NCBI GenBank assembly: GCA_014156375.1
Contig: RQJH01000002.1
Location: forward strand, 402,331-466,330
Direction: 5' to 3'
From: Enterobacteriaceae bacterium 89
GTDB lineage: Bacteria; Pseudomonadota; Gammaproteobacteria; Enterobacterales; Enterobacteriaceae
DNA: 64,000 nt
The position numbers and the translations under genes are program-made. Below the pieces are notes generated by a model. That model was given only the letters and a program-made list of their open reading frames with translations. It was not told the DNA's origin and did not search any database. This document shows, in pieces, positions 35,669-45,009 of the stretch (position 1 is the first letter of the stretch; each line of letters begins with the position of its first letter).

Positions 35669-38600
35669 ATGGGCACCACTACCATGGGTGTAAAACTTGA
35701 CGACGCCACGCGCGAACGCATCAAGAGCGCGGCGACCCGTATTGACCGCACGCCGCACTGGCTGATTAAACAGGCCATCTTTAACTATCTGGAAAAACTG
35801 GAAAACGACGACGCGCTGCCGGAGCTGCCTGCCCTGCTGTCCGGCGCGGCGAATGAAAGCGATGAAGGCGTGGTGGTGGCGGAAGAGTCGCACCAGCCGT
35901 TCCTGGAATTTGCCGAGCAGATCCTGCCGCAGTCGGTGACCCGTTCAGCGATCACCGCCGCCTGGCGTCGTGCCGAAACCGACGCGGTGCCGATGCTGCT
36001 GGAGCAGGCCCGTCTACCGCAAAATATCGCCGAAGGCGCACACAAGCTGGCGTATCAACTGGCAGAAAAACTGCGTAACCAGAAAACCGCCAGCGGACGC
36101 GCCGGAATGGTGCAGAGCCTGTTGCAGGAGTTTTCCCTCTCTTCGCAGGAAGGCGTGGCGCTGATGTGCCTGGCGGAAGCTCTGCTACGTATTCCCGATA
36201 AAGCCACCCGCGACGCGCTGATCCGCGACAAAATCAGCAACGGCAACTGGCATTCGCACATTGGCCGCAGCCCGTCTCTGTTCGTCAACGCCGCCACCTG
36301 GGGCCTGCTGTTTACCGGTAAGCTGGTGTCGACGCACAACGAAGCCAGCCTTTCCCGCTCGCTGAACCGCATTATCGGCAAGAGCGGTGAACCGCTGATC
36401 CGCAAAGGCGTGGACATGGCGATGCGCCTGATGGGCGAGCAGTTCGTCACCGGTGAAACCATCTCCGAAGCGCTGGCCAATGCCCGCAAACTGGAAGAGA
36501 AAGGCTTCCGCTATTCCTACGATATGCTGGGCGAGGCAGCGCTGACCGCCGCCGATGCGCAGGCGTATATGGTGTCCTATCAGCAGGCAATCCACTCGAT
36601 TGGCAAGGCCTCGAACGGACGCGGCATTTATGAAGGCCCAGGCATCTCTATTAAGCTTTCCGCCCTGCACCCACGCTACAGCCGCGCGCAGTACGATCGT
36701 GTGATGGAAGAACTCTACCCACGTCTGAAATCCCTGACCCTGCTGGCGCGCCAGTATGACATCGGTATCAACATCGACGCCGAAGAAGCCGACCGCCTGG
36801 AGATCTCCCTCGATCTGCTGGAAAAACTGTGCTTCGAACCGGAGCTGGCGGGCTGGAACGGTATTGGCTTCGTGATCCAGGCGTACCAGAAGCGCTGCCC
36901 GTTTGTCATTGACTACCTGATTGACCTCGCCACCCGCAGCCGCCGTCGCCTGATGATCCGTCTGGTGAAAGGGGCGTACTGGGACAGCGAAATCAAGCGC
37001 GCGCAGATGGACGGCCTCGAAGGCTATCCGGTGTATACCCGCAAGGTGTATACCGACGTCTCCTATCTGGCCTGTGCGAAAAAACTGCTCGGCGTGCCGA
37101 ACCTGATTTATCCGCAGTTCGCCACCCATAACGCCCATACCCTGGCGGCGATTTATCAGCTGGCGGGTCAGAACTACTATCCCGGCCAGTACGAATTCCA
37201 GTGCCTGCACGGCATGGGCGAACCGCTGTACGAGCAGGTGGTGGGCAAAGTGGCAGACGGCAAGCTGAACCGTCCTTGCCGTATTTATGCACCGGTCGGT
37301 ACCCACGAAACGCTGCTGGCGTATCTGGTGCGTCGCCTGCTGGAAAACGGGGCCAATACCTCGTTCGTCAACCGTATTGCCGACAACACCCTGCCGCTGG
37401 ATGAGCTGGTGGCCGATCCGGTTAGCGCCGTGGAGAAACTGGCACAGCAGGAAGGCCAGGCCGGCCTCCCGCATCCGAAAATTCCTCTGCCGCGCACGCT
37501 GTACGGCGAAGATCGCGCAAACTCAGCAGGTCTGGACCTGGCGAACGAACACCGTCTGGCTTCCCTCTCCTCTTCCCTGCTGAACAGCGCGTTGCAGAAA
37601 TGGCGGGCGAAACCGATTCTGGAAGCGGCAACCGAAGACGGCGATATGGTTCCGGTAATCAACCCGGCAGAGCCGAAAGATATTGTCGGTTACTCCCGCG
37701 ATGCCAGCGAACGCGAAGTTGAGCTGGCGCTGGAAAGTGCCGTCAACAATGCGCCAATCTGGTTTGCCACTCCGCCGCAGGAGCGCGCTGCCATTCTTGA
37801 ACGCGCCGCAGTGCTGATGGAAGGCCAGATGCAGCAACTGATGGGCATTCTGGTACGTGAAGCCGGAAAAACCTTCTCCAACGCCATCGCCGAAGTGCGC
37901 GAAGCGGTCGATTTCCTGCACTACTACGCGGGCCAGGTGCGCAACGATTTCGCCAATGAAACACACCGTCCGCTGGGCCCGGTGGTCTGTATCAGCCCGT
38001 GGAACTTCCCGCTGGCGATCTTCACCGGCCAGATTGCCGCCGCCCTCGCCGCAGGCAACAGCGTGCTGGCAAAACCTGCGGAGCAAACGCCGCTGATTGC
38101 CGCTCAGGGCATTAATATTCTGCTGGAAGCGGGCGTGCCTGCGGGCGTGGTGCAGCTTCTGCCAGGCCGTGGGGAAACCGTCGGCGCACAGCTGACTTCC
38201 GATAGCCGCGTGCGTGGGGTGATGTTCACCGGTTCGACCGAGGTCGCTACCCTGTTGCAGCGTAATATCGCCAGTCGTCTCGATCCGCAGGGTCGTCCGA
38301 CGCCGCTGATCGCTGAAACCGGCGGGATGAACGCGATGATCGTCGATTCCTCTGCGCTGACCGAGCAGGTCGTGATTGACGTGCTGGCTTCCGCTTTTGA
38401 CAGCGCGGGCCAACGCTGTTCCGCCCTGCGCGTGCTCTGCTTACAGGACGATATCGCCGATCACACCCTTACGATGCTGAAAGGCGCGATGGCAGAATGC
38501 CGGATGGGTAACCCGGGGCGCATGACTACTGATATCGGTCCGGTGATTGATATGGAAGCCAAAGGCAATATCGAGCGCCACATCCAGACGCTGCGCGCCA

Positions 38601-39631
38601 AGGGGCGTCCGGTGTTCCAGGCAGTACGTGAGAACAACGACGACCGCCGCGAGTGGGCGCACGGCACCTTTGTGCCGCCAACGCTGATTGAGCTGGAAAG
38701 CTTCGACGAGCTGAAAAAAGAAGTCTTCGGCCCGGTGCTGCACGTGGTGCGCTACAGCCGCAACGAGCTGGAAAATCTGGTCGAGCAAATCAACGCATCC
38801 GGCTATGGCCTGACGCTGGGCGTGCACACCCGTATCGATGAAACCATCGCTCAGGTAACCGGCAGCGCCAACGTCGGCAACCTGTACGTGAACCGCAATA
38901 TGGTTGGCGCAGTGGTTGGCGTTCAGCCGTTCGGCGGTGAAGGCCTCTCCGGAACCGGACCAAAAGCTGGCGGGCCGATGTATCTGTATCGCCTGCTCTC
39001 CAGCCGTCCGGACGACGCGCTGCTGACCACGCTCAATCGCCAGGATGCGGAACATCCGGTGGATGCACAGCTGAAAGCACTTCTGGAGCAACCGCTGACA
39101 GCGCTGCGTGAATGGGCCGCTAATCGCCCGGCATTGCAGACTCTCTGCGATCGCTACGGCGAACTGGCGCAGGCAGGCACGCAACGCCTGTTGCCTGGCC
39201 CGACGGGTGAACGCAACACCTGGACGCTGATGCCGCGCGAGCGCGTGCTGTGCCTGGCCGACAGTGAAGAAGACGCGCTGGCGCAGCTGGCTGCCGTCGT
39301 TGCCGTGGGCTGTGAAGTGCTGTGGCCGGACGAAAGCCTGCAGCGCGCGCTGGCAAAACAGCTGCCGAAAGCCGTCAGCGAGCGCATTCCCTTTGCCAAA
39401 CGCGAGCAGATCACCAACGCTAACTTTGATGCGGTGATCTACCACGGTGATTCCGATCAGCTGCGCGAGCTGTGCCTGCTGGTGGCGGATCGCGATGGGG
39501 CGATTATCTCCGTGCAGGGCTTCGCGCGCGGTGAAACCAATTTGCTGCTGGAAAGGCTGTACGTTGAGCGCTCGCTCAGCGTCAACACCGCGGCCGCAGG
39601 CGGCAACGCCAGCCTGATGACAATCGGTTAA
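35669..39631 (+). CDS. putA: Trifunctional proline dehydrogenase / P5C dehydrogenase / put repressor
   Basis: 1320 residues, as in E. coli. Ribbon-helix-helix DNA-binding domain about 1-47 ('TTTMGVKLDDATRERIKSAA'); proline dehydrogenase barrel about 260-610 ('ISIKLSALHPRYSRAQYDRV', 'LMIRLVKGAYWDSEIK'); aldehyde dehydrogenase about 650-1120 with 'SPWNFPLAIFTGQ', catalytic Cys in 'SAGQRCSALRVLCLQ' and Glu in 'AETGGMNAMI'; C-terminal ALDH-like tail. It oxidises proline to glutamate at the membrane and represses putP/putA when proline is absent. No defects seen. Confidence 0.97.
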   Translation: MGTTTMGVKLDDATRERIKSAATRIDRTPHWLIKQAIFNYLEKLENDDALPELPALLSGAANESDEGVVVAEESHQPFLEFAEQILPQSVTRSAITAAWRRAETDAVPMLLEQARLPQNIAEGAHKLAYQLAEKLRNQKTASGRAGMVQSLLQEFSLSSQEGVALMCLAEALLRIPDKATRDALIRDKISNGNWHSHIGRSPSLFVNAATWGLLFTGKLVSTHNEASLSRSLNRIIGKSGEPLIRKGVDMAMRLMGEQFVTGETISEALANARKLEEKGFRYSYDMLGEAALTAADAQAYMVSYQQAIHSIGKASNGRGIYEGPGISIKLSALHPRYSRAQYDRVMEELYPRLKSLTLLARQYDIGINIDAEEADRLEISLDLLEKLCFEPELAGWNGIGFVIQAYQKRCPFVIDYLIDLATRSRRRLMIRLVKGAYWDSEIKRAQMDGLEGYPVYTRKVYTDVSYLACAKKLLGVPNLIYPQFATHNAHTLAAIYQLAGQNYYPGQYEFQCLHGMGEPLYEQVVGKVADGKLNRPCRIYAPVGTHETLLAYLVRRLLENGANTSFVNRIADNTLPLDELVADPVSAVEKLAQQEGQAGLPHPKIPLPRTLYGEDRANSAGLDLANEHRLASLSSSLLNSALQKWRAKPILEAATEDGDMVPVINPAEPKDIVGYSRDASEREVELALESAVNNAPIWFATPPQERAAILERAAVLMEGQMQQLMGILVREAGKTFSNAIAEVREAVDFLHYYAGQVRNDFANETHRPLGPVVCISPWNFPLAIFTGQIAAALAAGNSVLAKPAEQTPLIAAQGINILLEAGVPAGVVQLLPGRGETVGAQLTSDSRVRGVMFTGSTEVATLLQRNIASRLDPQGRPTPLIAETGGMNAMIVDSSALTEQVVIDVLASAFDSAGQRCSALRVLCLQDDIADHTLTMLKGAMAECRMGNPGRMTTDIGPVIDMEAKGNIERHIQTLRAKGRPVFQAVRENNDDRREWAHGTFVPPTLIELESFDELKKEVFGPVLHVVRYSRNELENLVEQINASGYGLTLGVHTRIDETIAQVTGSANVGNLYVNRNMVGAVVGVQPFGGEGLSGTGPKAGGPMYLYRLLSSRPDDALLTTLNRQDAEHPVDAQLKALLEQPLTALREWAANRPALQTLCDRYGELAQAGTQRLLPGPTGERNTWTLMPRERVLCLADSEEDALAQLAAVVAVGCEVLWPDESLQRALAKQLPKAVSERIPFAKREQITNANFDAVIYHGDSDQLRELCLLVADRDGAIISVQGFARGETNLLLERLYVERSLSVNTAAAGGNASLMTIG

Positions 39632-39645
39632 TTCCCGGCTTCGAA

Positions 39646-39722
39646 TGCCCGGCGGCGCAATGCTTGCCGGACCTACATGACGGCGTAGGTCCGGTAAGGC
39701 GATAGCCGCCACCGGGCAATCC
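39646..39722. repeat. BIME (two opposed REP halves)
   Basis: TGCCCGGCGGCGCAATGCTTGCCGGACCTACATG then GTAGGTCCGGTAAGGCGATAGCCGCCACCGGGCA, 16 bases after putA. Confidence 0.85.
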
Positions 39723-39802
39723 GCCACCAGGTAGAAACAGCGATACAGAAAGTGGCCAATCAGCTAAGCTCCGGAAACGGGGCTTTTTTCTTTGGAGTGA
39801 AA

Positions 39803-40201
39803 ATGATGAAAAGTGTAATTCTCGCCGCTTCCGTCCTCCTGTTCAGCGCCCATGCGCTGGCGGACGAGTGCGACAAAGCAACGACACAAACCGATATGAA
39901 TATCTGCGCCGATAGCCAGCTGAAGGCGGCGGATAAAAAACTCAATGAAACCTACACTATCGTGATGAAACGCCTGCCAGAAGAGCACAAGGGGCTGCTG
40001 AAATCAGCACAGCAGAAGTGGATTGCGCTGCGCGATGCGGACTGTGAGTTTGTTGCCTCCGGCACCGAAGGCGGCAGCGTGCAGCCGATGATCCGCCTGC
40101 AATGCAATACCGCCAAAACGGAAGAAAGAACCGCCTGGCTGGAGTCACTGTTGAACTGTGATGAAGGCGACCTGAGCTGTCCGGTTCCGCGTGCGCCCTA
40201 A
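39803..40201 (+). CDS. LprI-family (DUF1311) secreted protein
   Basis: 132 residues from ATG 39803 (the adjacent ATG 39806 is equally possible; GGAG lies 5-8 bases upstream). Sec signal peptide ('MKSVILAASVLLFSAHALA'). The mature part has the lysozyme-inhibitor LprI-N pattern: 'CDKATTQTDMNICADSQLKAADKKLNE', 'QKWIALRDADCEF', 'CNTAKTEERTAWL', with six Cys likely in disulfides. Role as lysozyme inhibitor is known for some family members only. Its stop overlaps the end of rutR on the other strand by 4 bases. Confidence 0.8.
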   Translation: MMKSVILAASVLLFSAHALADECDKATTQTDMNICADSQLKAADKKLNETYTIVMKRLPEEHKGLLKSAQQKWIALRDADCEFVASGTEGGSVQPMIRLQCNTAKTEERTAWLESLLNCDEGDLSCPVPRAP

Positions 40202-40833
40202 CGCAGACGGATCCCCTCAATAATCATCCGCTGGACGTTCTCCACCGTCTGCTGAAAGAACGCTTCGTCCTGGAGCGTTTTCCCGGTCACCGCCTCCACC
40301 TGAGTGGAAAAATCCGCGTAGTGCTGGGTGGCGGCCCAAATCATAAAGATCAGATGATGAGGATCGACGGCAGCCAGTTTCCCCTCTTCGATCCAGCCGG
40401 AAATGATGGCCGACTTCTCCGCCACCAGTGGTTTCAGATCGCCGGTCAGCTCCGCCATCAGCAGCGGCGCGCCCTGTAGCATCTCCAGGCAGAACAGCCG
40501 CGACGCCTCCGGATGATCGCGGGAGACTTCCAGCTTCAGGCGGATGTATTCCCGAATCGCCACCAGCGGCGTGAAATCTTCACGAAAAGCACGCAGCGGG
40601 GCCAGCCAGATATCGAGGATGTTGCGCATCACCGCAACGTACAGCGCCTCTTTAGATGAGAAATAGTACAGCAGGTTGGTTTTGGAGACTCCGGCGAGCT
40701 CCGCCACCTGCTCCAGACGCGTACCGTGAATGCCGAACTGCGAAAAGGTGCTCAGCGCCGCCGCCAGAATAGCCTGCTTTTTGGCGCTGACGGCCTGGGT
40801 GCGTTTGCCCGGTTGTTTGATTTTTTTATCCAC
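40198..40833 (-). CDS. rutR: TetR-family pyrimidine-responsive regulator RutR
   Basis: 211 residues (E. coli 212). HTH about 17-63 ('AILAAALSTFSQFGIHGTRLEQVAELAGVSKTNLLYYFSSKE'-like) and the RutR C-terminal dimer/ligand domain ('WIEEGKLAAVDPHHLIFMIWAATQHYADF'). In E. coli it senses uracil and represses the divergent rutABCDEFG operon; no rut genes are present here. It lies 14 bases downstream of an EamA transporter gene on the same strand and is probably cotranscribed with it. Confidence 0.9.
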   Translation of the reverse strand: MDKKIKQPGKRTQAVSAKKQAILAAALSTFSQFGIHGTRLEQVAELAGVSKTNLLYYFSSKEALYVAVMRNILDIWLAPLRAFREDFTPLVAIREYIRLKLEVSRDHPEASRLFCLEMLQGAPLLMAELTGDLKPLVAEKSAIISGWIEEGKLAAVDPHHLIFMIWAATQHYADFSTQVEAVTGKTLQDEAFFQQTVENVQRMIIEGIRLR

Positions 40834-40847
40834 CTGCTGCGGACTCC

Positions 40848-41768
40848 TTATTCCTGTGAGGCCGTAGATTCTGTTTCCGCTATGGCAGTTTTTTTCCGTT
40901 TGAACTTAAGCTCGCTGACCAGCACGCCGGCAATAATAAATGCCGCTCCCAGCAGCGCCAGGCCCGGAAGCCGTTCACCCGCCATGCGGCCAAAAATCCC
41001 CGCCCAGACTGGCTCGCCGGTATAAATCACCGTAGCACGCGTCGGTGAAACGCTGCGCTGCGCCCAGTTCATCACCACCTGAATGATGGCGCTGAAAATC
41101 CCCAAACCCAGTGCCACCACCAGCAGCCCTGGTGAGAATGGCGGAACAGTTTCTCCGGCAGGCAGCATAAAGGTGAACGCCACTACCGACGCCGTCGCCA
41201 GCTGCACCACGGTGACGCGGCGCACGTCCACTTTTCCGGCCCAGGCGCTGATCAGGATAATTTCGGCGGCAATGGCAATCGCGCCGGTCAGGGTGATCAA
41301 CCCCCCTGCGCCTAACGCCAGCAGGTTGCCATCAGGGCCCGCCAGTAAAATCAAACCGATGAAGGCCAGCGCAATGCCGGTGCAGGACATCAGCCCCGGC
41401 ACGCGTCCAAGGCAAAGCCACTGCAGCAGCGGAACCAGCGGTACGTACATCGCGGTAATGAAAGCGGATTTACTGCTGGAAATACTCTGTAATCCCCAGG
41501 TTTGCAGGCTGTAGCCCAGCGCGATGGCAATCCCTATCGATACGCCAGCTTTGAGTTCCAGCAGCGTCATCCCGCGCAGCGAACGAAGGGAGAGCAAAGC
41601 CACCGCCAGCGCCGCCGTGGCAAAGCGCAGACCAACAAAGAAGAACGGCCCGCTAAGGGTCACGGCGTACTGCACCGCCAGGAATGTGCCGCCCCAAAAC
41701 ATAGTGATGACGATCAGCAGCGCTTCCTGAGGTTTAACGGAGAATTGATAGCGAGAAAGAAGGGACAT
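40848..41768 (-). CDS. EamA-family (DMT) exporter, in tandem with rutR
   Basis: 306 residues, ten predicted helices in two EamA repeats (about 15-145 and 155-290; 'FWGGTFLAVQYAVTLSGPFFFVGLRF' and 'VVMNWAQRSVSPTRATVIYTGEPVWAGIFG' are the repeat hallmarks). Inner-membrane metabolite exporter; substrate unknown. Its closeness to rutR suggests it may be under RutR control or export a nucleobase or amino-acid related compound; that is inference. Confidence 0.82.
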   Translation of the reverse strand: MSLLSRYQFSVKPQEALLIVITMFWGGTFLAVQYAVTLSGPFFFVGLRFATAALAVALLSLRSLRGMTLLELKAGVSIGIAIALGYSLQTWGLQSISSSKSAFITAMYVPLVPLLQWLCLGRVPGLMSCTGIALAFIGLILLAGPDGNLLALGAGGLITLTGAIAIAAEIILISAWAGKVDVRRVTVVQLATASVVAFTFMLPAGETVPPFSPGLLVVALGLGIFSAIIQVVMNWAQRSVSPTRATVIYTGEPVWAGIFGRMAGERLPGLALLGAAFIIAGVLVSELKFKRKKTAIAETESTASQE

Positions 41769-41837
41769 AGCACCACCGAACAGACATTCAGCCCGTCAGT
41801 GTGCCGTTAGCCGCACCAGGCTGCAACCCGCAGGCAT

Positions 41838-41864
41838 AAAAAAACCGCCGGGACAGCCCGGCGG
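41838..41864 (-). terminator. Terminator downstream of ymdF
   Basis: On -, CCGCCGGG-CTGT-CCCGGCGG stem followed by TTTTTTT. It separates ymdF from the EamA-rutR pair. Confidence 0.9.
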
Positions 41865-41910
41865 TGGGGATGGATGGGGCTAAGGCGCCACATCTTACGG
41901 CGTCAGACCA

Positions 41911-42087
41911 CTAGCTGTTACGATTGCTGCCGTGGCTGTTTTTTCCCCCTTTTTTGCCAGCTTCAGAGGCGCGTTGAGGATCGTTCTTGAAGTTCCCCCC
42001 GCTGTGCTGACCACCTTTACGACCTGCTTCTGATGCTCTTTCGCGGTCTTCAGCAAAATTTCCTGAACCGCCACGATGGTTTGCCAT
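41911..42087 (-). CDS. ymdF: Con-10-like stress protein YmdF (KGG repeats)
   Basis: 58 residues, very hydrophilic: MANHRGGSGNFAEDRERASE followed by two copies of 'ASEAGxKGG', the KGG stress-protein motif. Nearly identical to E. coli YmdF as I recall it, and in the same place next to wrbA. GGAGGT lies 6 bases before the ATG. Induced in stationary or stress conditions in relatives; molecular role unknown. Confidence 0.92.
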   Translation of the reverse strand: MANHRGGSGNFAEDRERASEAGRKGGQHSGGNFKNDPQRASEAGKKGGKNSHGSNRNS

Positions 42088-42569
42088 TACGGACCTCCAG
42101 TAATTAAGACATCATATTGCATTACGCCTGCGTGGATGATTCCACTGCGCGACCGCTGGCCTGAGCCATTTGCTGCCGCGTGGAACTAAGCTTAGTGGAA
42201 GGAGCCCGTTCCTCCAGCCCATCGTAATATTTTGCAACATGCGCCGGAAGGAAAGCAGGGGTGAGCAGCGCGGCGGCATCTAAGCATTTATTATGACTTG
42301 TGAAAACGCGGCTCAGGAAAGTGTGTCATTTTGCAACAAAGCGAAAGCCATCAACAACAAATCATATCCTATTAAATATCATAATGATTATTCATTTCAC
42401 GTGCTAAATCCTATGGCAAAACTGTCAACCGAAGCGGCAACTCAGCGTGCCAGATGAGGCCTCATCCGGGTGCGTTAAAATCGGCCATAAAGTTGACCAT
42501 CGCCGCTCTGTGACCAACACTTTCAGAAGTCTGTTACGCAACCACAGTGTCAATACGGAGAACAACGCT
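42088..42569. other. ymdF-wrbA divergent intergenic region (482 bases)
   Basis: No supportable gene. It contains the promoters of the two divergent genes. Bases 42350-42410 are AT-rich with the palindrome ATAATGATTAT near 42380. Open frames running into wrbA from 42447 lack a ribosome-binding site. Confidence 0.6.
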
Positions 42570-43175
42570 ATGAGTGGAAAGGCAAAAATTCTGGTGCTTT
42601 ATTATTCCATGTACGGACATATTGAAACCCTGGCGCAGGCCGTGGCCGAAGGCGCCAGCAAGGTCGACGGAGCCGAGGTGACGGTAAAACGCGTGCCGGA
42701 AACCATGTCGGCTGAGGTGTTTGCCAAAGCCGGTGGCAAAACCCACACCGCGCCGGTTGCTACCCCGCAGGAGCTGGCGGATTACGACGCGATCATTTTT
42801 GGCACCCCTACCCGCTTTGGCAACATGGCAGGGCAGATGCGCACCTTCCTCGACCAGACCGGTGGCCTGTGGGCTTCCGGCGCGCTGTACGGCAAGCTGG
42901 GCAGCGTGTTCAGCTCTACCGGCACCGGCGGCGGCCAGGAGCAGACTATTACCTCAACCTGGACCACGCTGGCGCATCATGGGATGGTGATCGTGCCGAT
43001 TGGCTATGCCGCTCAGGAGCTGTTTGACGTTTCTCAGGTTCGCGGCGGCACGCCTTATGGTGCCACCACTATCGCCGGCGGCGACGGCTCCCGCCAGCCA
43101 AGCCAGGAAGAGCTGGCGATTGCCCGCTATCAGGGTGAGCACGTCGCGGGTCTGGCCATCAAACTGAAAAGTTAA
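42570..43175 (+). CDS. wrbA: NAD(P)H:quinone oxidoreductase, flavodoxin-like
   Basis: 201 residues from ATG 42570 (CGGAG upstream). The N-terminus '[20 protein letters not shown]' is about three residues longer than E. coli WrbA; S/T-rich FMN phosphate loop 'YYSMYGH', '[14 protein letters not shown]' and '[10 protein letters not shown]' are intact. Two-electron quinone reduction protects against redox stress; tetrameric, cytosolic. Followed by yccJ 65 bases on, as in E. coli. Confidence 0.95.
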   Translation: MSGKAKILVLYYSMYGHIETLAQAVAEGASKVDGAEVTVKRVPETMSAEVFAKAGGKTHTAPVATPQELADYDAIIFGTPTRFGNMAGQMRTFLDQTGGLWASGALYGKLGSVFSSTGTGGGQEQTITSTWTTLAHHGMVIVPIGYAAQELFDVSQVRGGTPYGATTIAGGDGSRQPSQEELAIARYQGEHVAGLAIKLKS

Positions 43176-43240
43176 CAGAACACACAGGGGGAACAGGTTT
43201 CCCCCTTTCCGGACATCCCTCTTTTGTAAGGAGAAGCGTT

Positions 43241-43468
43241 ATGCCAACACAGGAATCTAAAGCACATCACGTGGGCGAATGGGCCTCTCTGCGCAATACC
43301 TCGCCGGAAATTGCCGAGGCGATCTTCGAACTCGCCAAATATGACGAAAAAATGGCGGAAAAAATTTGGGAAGAAGGCAACGACGAAGTGCTGTCATTAG
43401 CCTTTGGCAGAACAGATAAAGATTCCCTGTTCTGGGGCGAGCAGACTATCGAACGGAAGAATGTTTGA
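43241..43468 (+). CDS. yccJ: Small conserved protein YccJ
   Basis: 75 residues, charged, no signal or membrane segment: '[34 protein letters not shown]'. It belongs to the YccJ family of unknown function that follows wrbA across enterics. AAGGAG lies 7 bases before the ATG. Probably cotranscribed with wrbA. Confidence 0.93.
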   Translation: MPTQESKAHHVGEWASLRNTSPEIAEAIFELAKYDEKMAEKIWEEGNDEVLSLAFGRTDKDSLFWGEQTIERKNV

Positions 43469-43469
43469 T

Positions 43470-43543
43470 TGCCCGGTGGCGCTGCGCTTACCGGACCTAC
43501 GGGGTATGTAGGTCTGACAAGCGACAGCGCCGTCAGGCAATCA
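43470..43543. repeat. BIME (two opposed REP halves)
   Basis: TGCCCGGTGGCGCTGCGCTTACCGGACCTAC then GTAGGTCTGACAAGCGACAGCGCCGTCAGGCA, between yccJ and the convergent agp. Confidence 0.85.
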
Positions 43544-43546
43544 GCG

Positions 43547-44788
43547 TTACTTAGCCGCGTCGTTCAATACCGCATTAAACTTATCAATCGGGCAGAAACC
43601 GTTCGCGTCCACCGGACAGCCTTTCAGCGACAGAGTCACTCGCTGAGGCGGTGATTTCAGCGTTAACGCGTCCGCATTGCGCAGCTGTTCCGTGCTCTGA
43701 TAAACGTACTCAATCTTCATCAGCTCACGATTTGCCGCGGCATCATGCCAGCGCGGGAAGACGATTTTCCCGCCGATGGGCGTGCGCTCATACTGGTCAT
43801 GCAGCTGGTAAGGATTGAAATCTAGAGCCATCAGCAGCGACGCAATATTCGAATCATGCCCCACCAGCACCGTGACCTTCGGCGCTTTTGCCACGTCGGT
43901 CACCAGCGCTTTATCAATGTATCTGACCAGCGGCGCGGCAACGTTGCGTGCCACCTCCGGTGAGGTAAACAGACTGTCCTGATAGCCGTTTTTCAGCTCA
44001 GACAGCACCCGCCACTGCTGGGCCGTTTTAATTTGTCCCCAGGCGACCTGGTCCTCCGGGAAGCCTTCGTAATACTGCAAAGTGAAGGCATCGACCAGTG
44101 AGTTGCCTACCTTCAGCGGCCCGGACACGCCAGGTTCTTTTTCAAACGGCGCGCTGAACGTATCTTTGCCCTCCGTCAGCGAACACTCTTTTTTCTCTTT
44201 GCAGGACGGAGAGTTCTGATAGTCGACAATCTGCTCCAGCAGCTTATAGCTGTCGTCGAGCTTCATTTTCTGCCGTTCATCTGCCATCGCCTTCACCGCC
44301 GCCTGGCTAAAGGCTTCGGACTTATCGGTGATCACCGGGTTAAACGTCGGATCCATGGTGCCCATGGCTTCCTGATGATGAACCGGGACATCACAGCCAG
44401 GGAATGCGCCGGTGATAAAGAACTGGGCGGTGGCGACGGTACGCTGCAGGCTGTTGGCATAGGCATAAACCGTGTCAGCCGCTGGGCATTCGCCGGTGGT
44501 GACCATTCCCTGCTCTGCCAGCCATTCACGCATGTAATGGCCCATATAAACCTCGAGCACGCCGCCTTTAGTGGTGAGCTGACCACCCGGCACGTCCCAC
44601 TCCGGCCACTGGTTTGGCGTCGACTGTTCCAGCACGCTGCCGTTGTTGGCTAGCGGCGCCCGCAGGTTGTGGCGGCTCATGATCAGCACCTGCTGAAGCT
44701 GATATCCCTGCGGCGCACTTTCGGCCTGTGCTCCACTGACCATCATCAACGCGCCGACAACCGCGGCGGCAATCACGCTTTTCTTCAT
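43547..44788 (-). CDS. agp: Periplasmic glucose-1-phosphatase
   Basis: 413 residues from ATG 44788, the E. coli length. Signal peptide about 1-22 ('[20 protein letters not shown]'). Histidine acid phosphatase: '[10 protein letters not shown]' (RHNLRxP catalytic loop) and the proton donor in '[10 protein letters not shown]' (HD). 'CDVPVHH', 'CKEKKEC' and the C-terminal 'CPVDANGFC' give the disulfides. It releases glucose from glucose-1-phosphate in the periplasm and has phytase activity in some species. Convergent with wrbA-yccJ, as in E. coli. Confidence 0.95.
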   Translation of the reverse strand: MKKSVIAAAVVGALMMVSGAQAESAPQGYQLQQVLIMSRHNLRAPLANNGSVLEQSTPNQWPEWDVPGGQLTTKGGVLEVYMGHYMREWLAEQGMVTTGECPAADTVYAYANSLQRTVATAQFFITGAFPGCDVPVHHQEAMGTMDPTFNPVITDKSEAFSQAAVKAMADERQKMKLDDSYKLLEQIVDYQNSPSCKEKKECSLTEGKDTFSAPFEKEPGVSGPLKVGNSLVDAFTLQYYEGFPEDQVAWGQIKTAQQWRVLSELKNGYQDSLFTSPEVARNVAAPLVRYIDKALVTDVAKAPKVTVLVGHDSNIASLLMALDFNPYQLHDQYERTPIGGKIVFPRWHDAAANRELMKIEYVYQSTEQLRNADALTLKSPPQRVTLSLKGCPVDANGFCPIDKFNAVLNDAAK

Positions 44789-45009
44789 CCCTATTTCCTC
44801 TCGCAGTAAGATTCCCGTCAATTGTGACAGATTCGTGACAATAAACCGGGAACGGGGCCGCAAAGTGAGGAAGCCCCGGCCGGAAATTCAATTTTTTCAA
44901 AAACAGAAACTCACTGTTTTGTTCTTATTTAAGCATCAACGGATTTGCAATTCGCCGCCTCTGCCGTTAGAACTTAACGTTTTGTGGTTACAGGTAAATA
45001 CAGGCCGCT

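Noticed and set aside
36185..39727. Very long minus-strand open frames opposite putA
   Set aside because: GC-rich enteric putA produces antisense frames by codon bias; the translated products have no recognisable domain, while putA is complete.
42228..42345. TGCAAC hexamers upstream of wrbA as PutA operators
   Set aside because: Two isolated hexamers are expected by chance; PutA sites are clustered at the put region.
42375..42395. Fur box upstream of wrbA (ATCATAATGATTATTCAT)
   Set aside because: Palindromic and AT-rich, but fits the 19-bp consensus much less well than the efeU site, and wrbA is not known to be Fur-controlled.
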